Shown here one piece after another: positions 1 to 12,764 of a DNA stretch of 64,000 nucleotides. Under the pieces are notes generated by a model, which worked only from the letters and a program-made list of their open reading frames with translations, did no database searches and was not told the DNA's origin. Position 1 is the stretch's first letter, and each line of letters opens with the position of its first letter. The translations under genes were made by a program, and so were the position numbers. The stretch spans positions 663,722,618 through 663,786,617 of the forward strand of contig CM060990.1 of assembly GCA_030765065.1 (NCBI GenBank). Direction: 5' to 3'. This stretch comes from Deroplatys truncata (lineage: Eukaryota > Arthropoda > Insecta > Mantodea > Mantidae).

Positions 1-345
1 CCTTTGCAGACTAGGAGGAACCTGTAGTACCAACATGATGGCTGTCCAGCTCATAGTGCAAGAAGTACTACAGCTTGTCTTAACGGATTGTTTCCAAATC
101 GTTGGATTGGACGAAGAGGACCTATGTCACCGGATCTGACCCCTTTAGGCTTTTTTCTGTGGAGAAGGCTGAAAGGCACTGTCTACAAGGATGTACCAAC
201 CACACCAGATGATATGAAACGACATATTACTGCTGCCTGCTCTGAAATTTCCGTGAAATTCTAGAATGTGTGCAGCAGTCTTTCCATAGCAGACTGGATG
301 CATGTATTGAAGCTGCCGGTGGTCATTTTGAACACAACCTTTGAA
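1..345 (+). pseudogene. 3' fragment of a mariner/Tc1-like DDE transposase
   Basis: Conceptual translation across frames gives WIGRRGP, SPDLTPLGFFLW and LKGTVY, followed by a C-terminal piece ending GGHFEHN. These are hallmarks of the last catalytic Asp region and tail of insect mariner/Tc-type transposases. The frame is interrupted by stops and shifts and the 5' part lies outside the window. A related fragment occurs at 51540-52060. It is a dead remnant. The family is called from motif recognition only. Confidence 0.7.
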
Positions 346-1685
346 GGGCTATGTTCTCTTTACTTGTAAGAATCTGCAGATGTATTGTAATTCCCTTTTG
401 TTTTTCTTTAGTTTGTGCTACCACAGGTTGTACAAGTGTTGGTGCGTAAAAGCTTCAAAATAAGATTTCTCATAAACCACTTGCACTAGAATCTTGCAAC
501 AAATGCCACTGACATTCTAATTTACCCTACGTTTATTCTGTTGATGTAACTAGGCATTGTTCCATTTAAAAAATTGTATGTTTGCTCAAAAAATACACTT
601 TCTCAGTATTATTAAAATCTGTTTATAGGCTAAATGTATGAGCCCCTGACTACCAATCAATGCTGTGTAAACTGAACATCAATAGCACTATCCATTTCCG
701 AAATATTTGAGTGCAAGTTTTAGATTATTCACCATGTACAATATTCAACATTTATAACATTAAAATAATAGTATATTACTTTAAAAGCCAAAGGGGCATG
801 CACAGCAACAGTTAAGTGAAGACAACACTGTTTAGATGTAACTGATATTAATGATACCTAGTTGTTTAGTTTGTGATTAGAAATTATTGAGATGCATCCA
901 GTGAAAGGAAAAGAGTTACAAATATTAAGAAGTTGCCCCCCCTTTCCCCCCTTTGATTTACTTATAAATGTATGATTTGTTCCTTTACCTATAAATTAAA
1001 GTCATGCAATGTGTACATAATTTTGTTGTTTAATCTTTCATTACACAGGTTATAAGTAATTTGCAAGCCAAAAACTGTAGATGTAAGAAAGGAGGTTATA
1101 TAATCATAAAGATCTTTGCATGTTGCTGTCTGGCATATTGATGTTCCTTTGGATGAATGGTCAGGCATTTATTGTTCAGGAAGTACCCAGGTAATTAATT
1201 ATGTACTGTAATGATGGAGAAGAGATTGTAAGATTGAGAAATAACTCCTCCAATAAAATATATATATATATATATTTTGGCTTCGATATTGTTTAAATCC
1301 TGTGTAACCCCAATTTTAGATTCCTATTATACAGAGTGAAGGGGGTATAGATGCTTAAGCTCAGCTAAAGACTGATTCATGGTATACTCATACATACTAA
1401 GAAGGATTTAGGTGCTTTAAGCAAAAATGCCAAAATCCCCACACTTTCAAAGCATTGGCAATAGCCAATCAGGACAAGCTTAGCAATCTTGCAGAAGTGG
1501 AATGAAGTTTGATGTTTCTTTTAGTGATTGCTAGGACAAGAAACATATTTGAAGAATTAACATATCAAGGAAGATACAGATTGTAATCTTACATGTAAAC
1601 TATTCCTTAAAAATAAATTGAGCAAACTTTAATTAAGCATTGACTAATTTTGAAGATTTAGAAGCTAGTAACAGTGATGTGTCAT
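346..1685. other. No gene seen
   Basis: AT-rich sequence with no long reading frame. It has a short (TA)n tract near 1257-1275 and poly-C runs near 936-950. I see no recognisable element. Confidence 0.6.
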
Positions 1686-1739
1686 AATTTAAAATAAAGA
1701 GAGTTGAGGGTTGTTACACTACATTACTATAATATTCTT

Positions 1740-1785
1740 ACTTGAACGCGTTTCGGGAGACGGCTTGTTCCCATTGTCAGCATGT
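1740..1785 (-). ncRNA. Hammerhead-like motif, leftward copy, core substituted
   Basis: Mirror copy of the motif at 4194-4239. The core reads CTGACAA instead of CTGACGA, so the position equivalent to the conserved G8 is A. If the family is a true hammerhead, this copy should be inactive. Confidence 0.4.
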
Positions 1786-3402
1786 CCTCAACTGATTTTG
1801 CCGGTCATTGTCTGGGGGATGTGTGTGGTTAGTGGTGTTCTCTGGTGCTGGGCTGATGAACCTCCAAAGGCTGCTGGGTGGCGGCAGTTCGAAATTCATT
1901 AGGTGATTCCTGTGTTTGACAATGTGTATTTTTTCCCAGATGTCCGATTCATTGCTGCTGTTGATCGGTTTTAAGAGTTTTATGTTTGGAGTGATATCAT
2001 GGTTTGAAGACCAGAAATGATGTGCTACTGCTGATTTATCTGGCTGCTTTTGGTAAATGCATCTCATATGCTCTTTAAGTCTTATTTCAAGATTTCTTTT
2101 GGTTCTTCCTATGTATACCAGGTTACATTCATTACAATCAATTTGATATATACCAGCTGATTTATCGTTGGGGATAGGATCTTTTGTTCTGTTGCATAGT
2201 AGTTTCTGTATATTGTGGTTATTCTGTGGAGACAGGGTGATGTTGTATTTTTTGAAAATCCTTTGAAATTTATGATGTGTCCAAGGGTGATAAGTGAATT
2301 TTCTATATGCTTGTGGTTTTTGTTGTCTGAGTAACGTAGTCATTTGTTGGATGTATTTCTGTCTTTCAAACTTATTTATCTTCTTATCTATTTTTTTTTC
2401 CTGGTATCCATTCATAGTGGCTATGTTGATAATGTGTTGGTATTCTTTCTGGTATTCCTCTTTCTCCATTGGTATATGTACTAACCTGTTTGTAATACTA
2501 TTTAAAATAGCATGTTTGTGGTTTGTAGGATTGTAGCTATTGTTTTTAATATAATTTTCTGTGTGCGTTGGTTTTCTGTAAATGCCGAACGTTAGTTTGT
2601 TGTGTGCATCATTTCTGATGATCCTGATGTCTAGCTAAGGTAATGGGCCATTTTCTATTGTGAATTTAATAGATCTTTTTTGTATATTTAATAATTTCAA
2701 AGCATCTTCTGAAAGTTTTTTTGGGACAATAGCAATAATATCATCTACATACCTATACCAGGTTTTGAATAGATGTGGGAAAGATTTAGTAATATGGCAT
2801 TCAAAATGGCTCATATATAGTTCTGCTAAAAATGGTGAAAGGGGGTTTCCATAGTTAGGCCTGAGGTTTGTTCAAAGATTTTGTGATGGAATGAAAAGAA
2901 ATTCTGGTCCAGACATAATTTTGTTAGTTTTAGGTAGTCTTCTGTTTGTGCTCTAGGTGTGCCATTGTTTAATATCCAATTTTCTAGGAGTGGTAATAAT
3001 TCTTCTTTTGGTATGCTTGGGAAGAGTGCAGTGACATCAATGATACCATCATGTCTGTGGGTGATATATTTATATTTGAAAGGTGACTGGTTAATTCTAA
3101 TGAAGTTTTTATACTAAGACTTTTGAACATAGGCATGGAGTTGAAGGTATTTGAAAGCCATTTTGCTAGTTTATATGTGGGAGAGTTTATGTTATTCACT
3201 ATGGGCCTCATTTTGTTGCCGAGTTTGTGTATTTTTGGTAGTGCATATAACCTAGGTATGGTGGGAAAATCTGGTTTAATTCTGGATTTTCGGCTTTTGT
3301 TAATGTTTTGGTTTCTATCAATGTGTTCTGGAGTGACTTGGTGCATTCTTTTAATGGATTTTTGCTGATTTCTATGTACTCTGGGTTATGTAGTAATTGC
3401 AT
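1777..3402 (-). pseudogene. Penelope-like RT / GIY-YIG endonuclease, leftward copy
   Basis: Reading leftward, the N-terminal RT region contains ALPKIHK and MRPIVNN (about 3150-3260). The RT active-site motif YVDD follows at about 2740-2751. Last comes a 230-aa open frame (1777-2469) with the endonuclease core: GIYQID, then VYIGR, then an RLKEH motif. The RT part is broken into several frames with stops between 2590 and 3000. The protein would reverse transcribe and nick for insertion, but this copy cannot be functional as it stands. Confidence 0.8.
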
Positions 3403-4202
3403 GAAACCAACGCACACAGAAAATTATATTAAAAACAATAGCTACAATCCTACAAGCCACAAACATGCTATTTTAAATAGTATTACAAACAGGTTAGTAC
3501 ATATACCAATGGAGAAAGAGGAATACCAGAAAGAATACCAACACATTATCAACATAGCCACTATGAATGGATACCAGGAAAAAAACAATAGATAAGAAGA
3601 TAAAAAGGTTTGAAAGACAGAAATACATCCAACAAATGACTACGTTACTCAGACAGCAAAAACCACAAGCATATAGAAAATTCACTTATCACCCTTGGAC
3701 ACATCATAAATTTCAAAGGATTTTCAAAAAATACAACATCACCCTGTCTCCACAGAATAAGCACAATATACAGAAACTACTATGCAACAGAACAAAAGAT
3801 CCTATCCACAACGATAAATCAGCTGGTATATATCAAATTGATTATAATGAATGTAACCTGGTATACATAGGAAGAACCAAAAGAAATCTTGAAATAAGAC
3901 TTAAAGAGCATATGAGATGCATTTACCAAAAGCAGCCAGATAAATCAGCAGTAGCACATCATTTCTGGTCTTCAAACCATGATATCACTCCAAACATAAA
4001 ACTCTTAAAACCGATCAACAGCAGCAATGAATCGGACATCTGGGAAAAAATACACATTGTCAAACACAGGAATCACCTAATGAATTTCGAACTGCCGCCA
4101 CCCAGCAGCCTTTGGAGATTCATCAGCCCAGCACCAGAGAACACCACTAACCACACACATCCCCCAGACAATGACCGGCAAAATCAGTTGAGGACATGCT
4201 GA
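3403..4202 (+). pseudogene. Penelope-like GIY-YIG endonuclease, truncated rightward copy
   Basis: This is a 5'-truncated second copy containing only the linker and GIY-YIG domain (211-aa frame at 3567-4202). It is nearly identical to the leftward copy's endonuclease. An A-run near 3580-3590 differs in length between the copies, so the upstream and main frames are out of register here. There is no RT domain. The high similarity between copies suggests a single insertion event or recent twin-priming/template switching. Confidence 0.8.
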
Positions 4203-4239
4203 CGATGGGAACAAGCCATCTCCCGAAACGCGTTCAAGT
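4194..4239 (+). ncRNA. Hammerhead-ribozyme-like motif of the Penelope element
   Basis: The core CTGACGA is followed by a short stem-loop segment and then GAAACGCGTT, matching the hammerhead order CUGANGA - stem II - GAAA - very short stem III - UH. The flanks ACATG (5') and CAAGT (3') can form a stem I with one mismatch. Stem II is imperfect (GGGA with TCCC and an unpaired U next to the core). Penelope-like elements are known to carry minimal hammerheads in their terminal repeats. This is a motif match by eye and activity is untested. Confidence 0.45.
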
Positions 4240-4429
4240 AAGAATATTATAGTGATGTAGTGTAACAACCCTCAACTATCTTTATTTTAAATTTAATTAA
4301 GCAATTTAGTTTCTTTGTTTGATCTCATATTTGGGGACTCAACTGGGTTGGATAAATCAAGTGAAGAAACATTCTGACCTTAAATGAAATAATAATGATA
4401 ATGTGTCGCTACAGCCTGTGTGGAGCCTG

Positions 4430-4705
4430 TGTCTACCAACACAACTGCCAGGGTTGTGCACATGGCAGAGGTGGGTGATCATGAACCAGTATGGGAGGTG
4501 ATGTGGCCAGCATCACACATCTCCAGCCGGAATGTTGGCTTTCATGGCCAGAATTGCTGCCTATCATAGGTTCTCAATTTTCTCATGATGCTCAGTGGTC
4601 ACCATTCTTATACGCAGGACTTAAAATCTGCACCTCCATGGGTGGGATCAAATCTGGGCACATTCTGTGGCCGGGAACCAGAGCTCTACACTCTAGCCCA
4701 TAGTG
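4430..4705 (-). repeat. Probable SINE-like repeat
   Basis: Non-coding block with a tRNA-like end on the minus strand (reverse complement of GGGAACCAGAGCTCTACAC, B-box-like). It is bounded by AT-rich sequence. The short ORF at 4491-4703 is probably spurious. Confidence 0.35.
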
Positions 4706-5214
4706 CCATGGTGTAAAATGATCTTATATAAAACAGTTGCTAAAAAATATTTTGAACAAACTTAAATAAAGCATTTAGTCTCTTGTTTTGATCTCACATA
4801 CATGGTGTACTGAATTAGATTGTAGCTAACTTCTTTCTCTGAGCACTAGATTTGCAGTAATAGAAAATAGCTATGGTAAAAAATTAGAATTTCTTCACAT
4901 CTTTATGTTATGATGCCTTTAAATACCAAATTGCACCTAAGGTTTAAAAGAAACTGAAGATTTTTTCTTTGCATCTGTTTTGTAAAATCAATTGGTTTCA
5001 AACAATTTAATATTGAGGTATCTGGTCAGTAATAATGTTCGTGGTATAGTACATCCAGAAACGGCACACAGTAGCTCTCCACTTCATGTCACAAAACTCT
5101 GACCTTTCTCATGCAGGACAACTGTAGTTAAGTTAGTGTGATAAGAGAGTTGTATAACAAAATTGTGCCGAGCTGATAATAAATTATGAAAGGTTGTGTA
5201 AAACAACTGAATCA

Positions 5215-5945
5215 GTTAAGGGGAGACTGAATGGCAAAAATGGCCGAAAGGTACATTTATAGTTTTTGTGTAGTCTTATTAAATAGAATTTTCTCTAATT
5301 TGATATGTATTTTATCATTGTAAGCACAATATTCATATTTTAAATATATTTATAAAAATCTTACTGCATCTGCCATTTTTTACCACTTCACAGAAAAAAA
5401 TTATGACTTCTACACTCTTTGGAGCAGAGGCAAACTTTAGCCCTTCTTTTAGGGAAAGTTTTGCTCTAAAAACTGGCACTACTATTAAATCTGGAAGTTT
5501 CTATTTGCTCAAGGCATGTGGTTTCTTTCTGTGCAAATATATGAGAGTTTATTTTCTCTATTTTTGCTTTGAACAGCTTTTTCTGTGAGTGGCAGAATGT
5601 TAGTATAAATGATCCATTTCCTCGGAATCCGTTGAAGATACCTAAATTAAATTTTTGGATAATAAAAACAACCTCTAAGTGCTATTGTGGATCTACTTTG
5701 GTATTAATAACATGGTTGGTTATCGCTTAAAAAACTAATTGCTGATAAATGTTAATTAAAAATATTGCTATAATTGAGAAAAAATCCTATCTTTAATAAA
5801 TAAAATAGATAAAAGTAGATAAGTGAACTTAGAAGGCATTCATCTACATCATGTAAAAGTTTGTGTCATATCTTATATAGTTTCTGAGATAATGGGTCAT
5901 GAATTTAGCAGATTTAATATTGGCAGTACAGGGTTTTTTATCTCC
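5215..5945 (+). repeat. Interspersed repeat B, uninterrupted copy
   Basis: Aligns collinearly by eye with 47215-51200, from GGGGAGACTGAATGGC to the end GGTTTTTTATCTCCCCT. The copy here lacks the mariner, MITE and SINE insertions found in the other one, so it acts as an empty-site reference for all three. No coding capacity is recognised. Confidence 0.75.
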
Positions 5946-6825
5946 CCTTAAAATGATTTTAATTTACTAAAATATGGTGCTAGAGGTGCAACTGAAACTT
6001 AATCAAGCTAAATTTGCTTTAAAAATTGTTGAATGCTATTGTTCAACAAAGACAGGTTGAATATTTACCAAGAGAGAGATTAGAAAATGCATTGAAATTC
6101 TTTGAAGCAAGAGAAGAGATTCAGGGATTCTGTAGCTAGTGGAATAAAATATGGAGGGGGGAACCTACACACCCAAAAAGTAATTGGAGTTTTTTTACTG
6201 AGTCATTGAAATTAGGAAATTATATATTGTTTGTGAGGAAACACACTTAAAGTGTGTTTCGGTATCTTATGAAAGGGATTTTGAACTGCATAGGGCTTGT
6301 ATTATGATCTCCGGTTAAAAGCTGAGGTTTTTCTAACTTGATATCGCTACTTGTTGATTAAACGGAGTGCCCCATATTACAAAAGCTAGATAACTGTAGG
6401 GTAGTTAACCTCGAATTTGTTAACAATTTGCTATGGTTGGCAACATTTTCATGTGCTATTTCATGCCATGTAGGTGGAAACTTGTAACATCAGATCTTTA
6501 AAATAAACTTTCTGCTGCAATTTTCTTGAGCTTGCCATCTGATTTCTGTGTGTAATAAAATAAAAAGTTTAACTAAATTAGTTTGAGGAATTTTGTGATT
6601 AATGTGGATCATTTCTGATGGATGCATTCAGGAAGATAATAAAGCATACATGTTGTTAGTATTTTGATTTGTATAGGTTAGGTAGCAGCACATTTCTGAG
6701 GGTTATGCCATTAGTTTAGTTTGCATCGGAATAGGTTAAGTGCATTTTGGCATGTTTAAAAAAGAATTATATGCCATTAATATAGTTCTTAGTGGTAGTG
6801 TAAAATAGATTAGGACATTTCAGAG
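5946..6825. other. No gene seen
   Basis: AT-rich, with no convincing reading frame and no recognisable repeat in this window. Confidence 0.6.
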
Positions 6826-6827
6826 TA

Positions 6828-8903
6828 CAGTAGACCCTCACTAATTCGAAATCGGATAAACCAAAACTCGGTTAACTGTAGTAGTTGCTCGGTCCCTGCC
6901 CAATTACATGGAAAAATCTACCTCTTAAACCGAATTTTGGATAATTGGTACTATGAACTAAAATTTGGTCCCCTCATTACATATTCCATACGTTATTCTT
7001 CATTTAAACCAAATAAGTATGTTGTGCTGTGCACTACAGTATTTTCCATTACACATTTCACATAATTTTTCTCAATACTGTACTGTAATTTCCGGATTGC
7101 TTACTTGCTGCTTATGTATCACTTCCACAGCATATGATGCAAGGGGGAGGAAAGATGGGGTTGTTCAGCAGACTGCACAAGGTGCACGACTCGCAACAAT
7201 CCAGAGAGCTGTTTGTCTCTGTTTGTGAACAGTGAATGTTTTTTCCCCCTTTCACTCCATCGCTCGCTGTGCCGCCAAAAGAGAAGCGTGCTCATGATGC
7301 TCTCATGCTGAAACAAAAACAACAAACTTTATATATGGTCGATAGTGGAGAGAAGACCAAAACACAGGTTGCATAACACTTTCAGATTCCAAAGTCTACT
7401 CTCTCATCGATTATAAGTTCAAAATAGAAAATAGAGGCAAGTGTGACAAGATATTCATTTAGTGGCAATAGCAAGCGCATGAGACCAGCAAAACATGAGG
7501 AGTTGGAGGATTGGCTGTTAGAATGGTTCCAACACATGCGTTCGCAGCAAATTCCACTGTTTGGCCCAAGAAAGAAGGAATTTCGGGGTTGTGTCTTCTG
7601 AGGGATGGCTATGGTACTTTCAAAAGAGGCATAAAATCAGTGCTATCAGTGTCTATGGGGAGGCACATAGAGTAAACGAGGAAGATGCCAATGAGTGGGC
7701 ATGGGCATTTCAATCTAAGCTCTCTCATCATCACCCAAGACATGTGTTTAATATGGGTGAAGCAGCATTTTCCCTAACTTGATGCCTGAAAAAACACTAC
7801 ATGCCATGGAGGAAAACGCAGCAAGGAAAAACTGACAGTGGTCTTGGTTGTAATTCAGATGGTTCTGAGAAGCTCAACCATAAGTGATTGAAAAATACAA
7901 AAATTCATGTTGTTTTATAAATGTCAACCTAATCAATCTGCCAAGTCAGTACAAAAATAACAATAAAGCTTGAATGACCAAATCTCTTGAAGATTCAACA
8001 ACAAATGGCTGCGAGAAAGAGTGAACATTTTGCTAACTTTGGACCACTATTCGGCACATCAGTTTGATGGCCTGGAACTTCCAAGCATAGAAGCTTTCTT
8101 CGTACTAGCTAACACCACCAGCCATCTGCAACCATTGGATCAAGGAATAATCGCCTCAATGAAGCGTAATTACAGACGCTGACTGGTTAAGGCTGCTATC
8201 AGTGCAATAGAACTACAAGAAACAGTTCCACATTGGAATGTACTGCAAGCTATCCGCAACATATCTGCTTCTTGGGATGAAGTTACAACAGACACCATAA
8301 CTAACTGTTTTAAGAAGGTCTCGACAGCAACTGATAACACTGCTGAAACTGAACAGGAAACTGATGACCCAACATCTGAACTTATAATGTTGATACACTG
8401 TGGATTATTATGACCAACAGTCTGCCAAACAATAATTAGTGATTCTTTCAAATTATAGAACTAAAAGGTGCAGTGGATAAGAGTTGTAACTAAAACATGT
8501 GTTCCGATTAAAGCTTAGTATTAAAACAACAGTATATTTAAAGTGTTCTTAAGGTATTGTTTGTTGTATTATACGACTCACTAATTGAATGAGTACAATA
8601 TTGTTCCCAATAGTACTGTTTTAAAAAAAAATTATGACAAGCATTTCACAGTATACTTTCTCAATTAAACAAATGCCAGATATGCCATATATAGCAGTTA
8701 TTTTTACTTTTTCTTAGAGGCCATTAAAGTGGAACACCCTCATTCGTTGGTATGCATAACGAGAGAAAGTGAACTCAACAGTCGTATTTTACCATTTCAG
8801 ATAATATGGGTCTATTTTTACAAAACCTCGTTAATTCAAACTTCGTTACACTGAATTAGCTATTTTTCAGTCCTTTGCAATTCGGTTAAACAAGGGTCTA
8901 CTG
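6828..8903 (+). mobile_element. Tigger (pogo-type) DNA transposon
   Basis: The ends are inverted repeats beginning CAGTAGACCCT at the left and AGGGTCTACTG at the right. They are flanked by TA (6826-6827 and 8904-8905), the expected pogo/Tigger target duplication. The inner part of each end also shares the AATTCG/TTAAC-rich pattern. The 2,076-bp interior encodes a decayed Tigger transposase. Confidence 0.85.
7441..8420 (+). pseudogene. Tigger/pogo transposase (CENP-B-type HTH plus DDE), decayed
   Basis: The 7561-7782 frame has the second half of a CENP-B-type DNA-binding domain (GWLWYFQKRH) and the beginning of the DDE domain (HVFNMGEAAF, where Tigger proteins carry the first catalytic Asp). 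Later fragments (about 8035-8300) show HLQPLDQGII and SMKRNYRR, typical of the last catalytic region of Tigger proteins. Stops and shifts separate these parts, so it is a pseudogene. Confidence 0.8.
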
Positions 8904-8905
8904 TA

Positions 8906-10793
8906 TTAGATTATGTGGGATTTCACTCTCTATATAGTTTAAGTTAATGGAAAAATAGGTTTTGCATATACTTTAAGAGCGTGTTGGTAGCAGAGAATCC
9001 TGCAGTCTCTCTTGATTCTAACATATGTCAACACGTATTTTATTAGTGTTGCTGTTAAAACATTCAAAACTGATTAAAGCAGAAATGAAATAGCTTACCT
9101 GATTTACAGGTATTGTACTTATTTTATTTCTGCCAGGTGTTTGATGGTATGGAGGTATTAGCTATAAAGCTTACTCTGCTACAATGGTATTTGTGACAGT
9201 CACATTTAAGAAACAGTTCCTACAAGTGTGTTGAGTTAAAAAAGGACCATAAGCTCAGGAAGAGGTTGTGATGCTGCTATATTTTGTTACAGAGCATACA
9301 TGTGGTAGAAAATAGAGCCATAGTGCAGTTTTCATTAACATAATCATTTCCCTATTTCCTCTTCCCTCTTTTCGAATTTATTTTTCTGAGATCTTATTCC
9401 TATTATATAAATAATGTTTGAGCATTCACCCCGGCATTGCTACAAAAGGACTAATGTAGGGCTTTCACTAGATTAAGACATGTCAGAATATTAAATTGTA
9501 TAGGTTTCGCTGTTAATATGCTCTGTGGAGTGTGAATGAAGTGCAATGCAAATAAACGCTTACATTTAGAAGAAAACCCCCCACAAACAACAAAAAATGG
9601 AAAACCTATGTAAGTAGGATTTCGCTGTTAATAAACTTGTGTAGGTTAGTGTGGAAATATGTTGGATGATTCCGGAGTATTAACTTATATGGATTTTTGC
9701 TTTCGACTTCCTATAGGTTAGGAAAATAAGACATGAATCTAAGGTTAAATTTTACTGTTATTTTGTAAAGGTTACTTGCAAAATAGGTTAGACACGCGAA
9801 TATCGGGTTAATATCAGTTGCAATATATTTAAGCAAACATTACTATCGTTCATTTTAAAAGAAGAAAATAAAACGATATGCAAACTATGTCTAAGAATAA
9901 TGCTGGAGGTATTATGCAGTAGAAATGTAATATAAGTTATAGGAACTATTGCAACTTTCAACAATCTTATAATGTTTATGAAATCCATCCTCATCCAAGA
10001 CCTGGAAAATACTCTTTCGGAAGTGTAATTATTTTGGTTTTCCTCCTGTTATATAAAAATTGCTCTAATATTTTGCCTTGGAATCACTCTTGACTATCAA
10101 TTGAGGCTGAAGGTATGTCATTTTGTATGGCTACCTCCAAGTTAGTACCCTAACCACTACCCGAGGTGGCAGTTAGTTCATCGCTAAAATAACTCCTGGT
10201 TAGTTTGTAACTGAAGGTTGTAATACAAAATTTTGCCCTGACTCCCAGTTAATATCTAATCGGAACCTTAACCAGAGATTGTAATACAGGTCCATAGAAG
10301 ATTTGTTTAGACATGCTTTTCAAAATACGCGTTCCATTTTGCAAGAAATGTGTGGACAGAAGAATGTCAAAATGAAGGTACATCTTCAGGGGCCATTTAC
10401 CAATAATCTAATTTTATGTGCTTTTTTACCTTATTTTCACTATATTAATATCAAACTTAAGCATTTGTATACTGTCACCACACACAGTTATTGCATAGCA
10501 TTTTCAATTCATTCATTAGTGTAAGCCTTCCTGTAACCCAGCTCAGAGGACACAGATGTACTACTGAAGAAATCAATGAAATATTTAAGAAAAAAGAAAA
10601 ATGTGTGTAGTAATGGCACTGTTTACTATATCTGCCCTTTGAAGTGTGACTGTAGGAAACATTGCCATTGTTGCACATACTTTCCTGTACTCTTGGTTTA
10701 TTGAGTAGTTCTGTGTGTAACAGACAAGGTTAGAGATATTTCATTTATTGTAGTAGGCGGAATCTGATCCAAACTTCATAGCGTGATGGGTTG
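8906..10793. other. No gene seen
   Basis: AT-rich sequence. Only short ORFs (such as 10303-10524) with no recognisable domain. Phrases like 'gctgttaata' recur between 9510 and 9640 but are too weak to call a repeat. Confidence 0.55.
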
Positions 10794-10801
10794 TTATAAT
10801 A

Positions 10802-11965
10802 TAGGGATGGGACCTCGATACATTGATACTCTCGACACCCGGTGGTATCGAAGTATGTGTAATACTTTGAGATAAACCCTCGATACCTTTAAATTCTTAA
10901 GTTTTGCACTATTGAAAGTTGTTGCGTTTAACTTTATGCTAGATAAGGAATGAACAGAGTTGAGACTTCATTCAATTACCTGCACATGTCCACAAAGAGT
11001 TGCTGGGCTATAGCTCTTGATAGATCTTGACTGCGTATTCTGTGTGTGAATGAGGCAACATTCCATAGACTCTTGTGTCTAATTGAACACATGCAAAACA
11101 GTGAGAGAAGGTGTATGGGGTACTCACGTAACTTGCTGTGTTAACTGATTTGTGAATGAGGCTGTTTTATCTGACGCACTAAATCACGTTTCTGCCACAG
11201 CCTGGCTTGGCGACCTATTCTCAGCCTTACATTTACCTACTCCGGTGACAAACTCTGTGAATCCAGCAGAAACAAATCAGAGCTTAAGACGTGAAATAAT
11301 ACAGCACATGGAAATGGTTGTTCTTCCTTCCACTTGTTAGTTTGTGTTTACGCAAGTCAAACCTCTGTATTAAACATGTATAAGCTAATGTATGAGGGTG
11401 GGGAGTAGAGAGGCTTAATCCACAAACTTACTATGTTTCCGAGCTTTATATGGCTAATTACTTATTACCTGATGGAAAAATACATATATTATGTGGTAGA
11501 ATGGTGTAACACACACATTATTTTTAGTTGTTTGAGTTTCATGTGAAATATATAATAGTTTATATTTTCAAGATTGCTAGATAAAGAAGATCTGCTAGCA
11601 CTTGTTTTTCTATGGATAGAAAATACTTTACAAGAGTTTTCAGCACAAAGTATAGTTAGATAAAAAAGGAAACATAGGAATTATTATTATTATTTATTTA
11701 TTTATTTTGCTAAATAATAGGACCTGTGCCATTATCAAGATAAAAAACTTCTCGCATTTAGAGAATGTCAAACAAGAAAAATTTCGGAATTAGGATAGAA
11801 TACAAAATTGTTTAAATGCGTTTATACACAGAAAACTACTTATAAGAACATATTTCAGAGAACAAGCTATCGCCTTTACAGTTTTTTTGTAAAGTATCGA
11901 GTATCGGTGCTCAATACTCAGTATCGGTATGGAATATCGAGAAATAGTGGTATGTCCCATCATTA
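10802..11965 (+). mobile_element. hAT-like non-autonomous element
   Basis: The left end TAGGGATGGGAC and the right end GTCCCATCATTA are inverted. They are flanked by TTATAATA (10794-10801) and TTATAAAA (11966-11973), an 8-bp duplication with one difference, as expected for hAT. Subterminal regions carry dense TATCGA/TCGATA motifs on both sides. The only frame, 62 aa at 11152-11340, has no recognised domain. A partial relative lies at 59940-60540. Because similarity to that copy continues past 11965 to about 12110, the true right boundary could be further out. Confidence 0.6.
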
Positions 11966-12328
11966 TTATAAAATATACCCAGTCCTCGAATAAGAGAGAA
12001 AAAGTTTTCCAAGCAGTCTTGGTTAAGTCTAGGGGTCAATATATAGTAGTGTTTAACTTTCTCATTTCCCACGTGGCCCTAAAAGAGAGACAATGGATAT
12101 TATGAAACCCTAATTCTAATTCCACTCATGACATCTATAAATCGGAACAAAGTATTGTCTCGCCTGACTATTTCTGTCCATAACCACGACTGACCCGTGT
12201 TTTCTCACCCTTCAGTATCTCAGAATTAATAATGTCGAAGGAATTGATCACCAGCTGAAAGAAATTTCTTTGTTTTACCTTATTAAGGCAGTATTTTGTT
12301 ACCTGAGCCGTTCAACTAGAAAGTTACT

Positions 12329-12329
12329 T

Positions 12330-12394
<65 letters not shown>
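12329..12394. repeat. (CA)n(TA)n microsatellite
   Basis: About ten CA units followed by more than twenty TA units. Confidence 0.95.
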
Positions 12395-12396
<2 letters not shown>

Positions 12397-12764
12397 CCAA
12401 TAATGCTTTTTGGGATTCATGAAGCCTCAAAATGTGTCTTTCCGCTGAAATCTCTGTATTAAATTTTTGGTTGGAATGCAATAGTATTGAAGTTGTGTTC
12501 CGAAATTGTAATAGATAGTCTTTTCCGAGGTTTTAACAAGTTTTCCATGAGAATATCTGTGTTGGTTTTTTTCGGAAGGGTACCTTAAGTGTGTACAAAT
12601 AAAATTACTAATTACCTGCCTTGGATAGTTTTAAAGATTGCGGTATCCTGTGAGTGTATTTAGGATAATGTTTAAAATGGTGGTGGAAAAGCGTATGCTT
12701 CTGTCTTAAAAACATCCGACGTTTTGGACATTCGTGCGCTAACATGTTCCTGCACACACGTGAA

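Larger units (their letters stand above)
1686..4293. mobile_element. Inverted pair of Penelope-like retroelement copies
   Basis: Two copies of one Penelope-like element lie head to head. The leftward copy runs from about 3402 to 1686, and a 5'-truncated rightward copy runs from about 3403 to 4293. Their shared 3' halves form an inverted repeat (1686-2575 against 3403-4293) around the reverse-transcriptase part of the leftward copy. Both encode a GIY-YIG endonuclease, which defines Penelope-type elements, and the leftward copy keeps the RT motif YVDD. Such inverted, partly duplicated copies are typical of this group. Confidence 0.85.
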
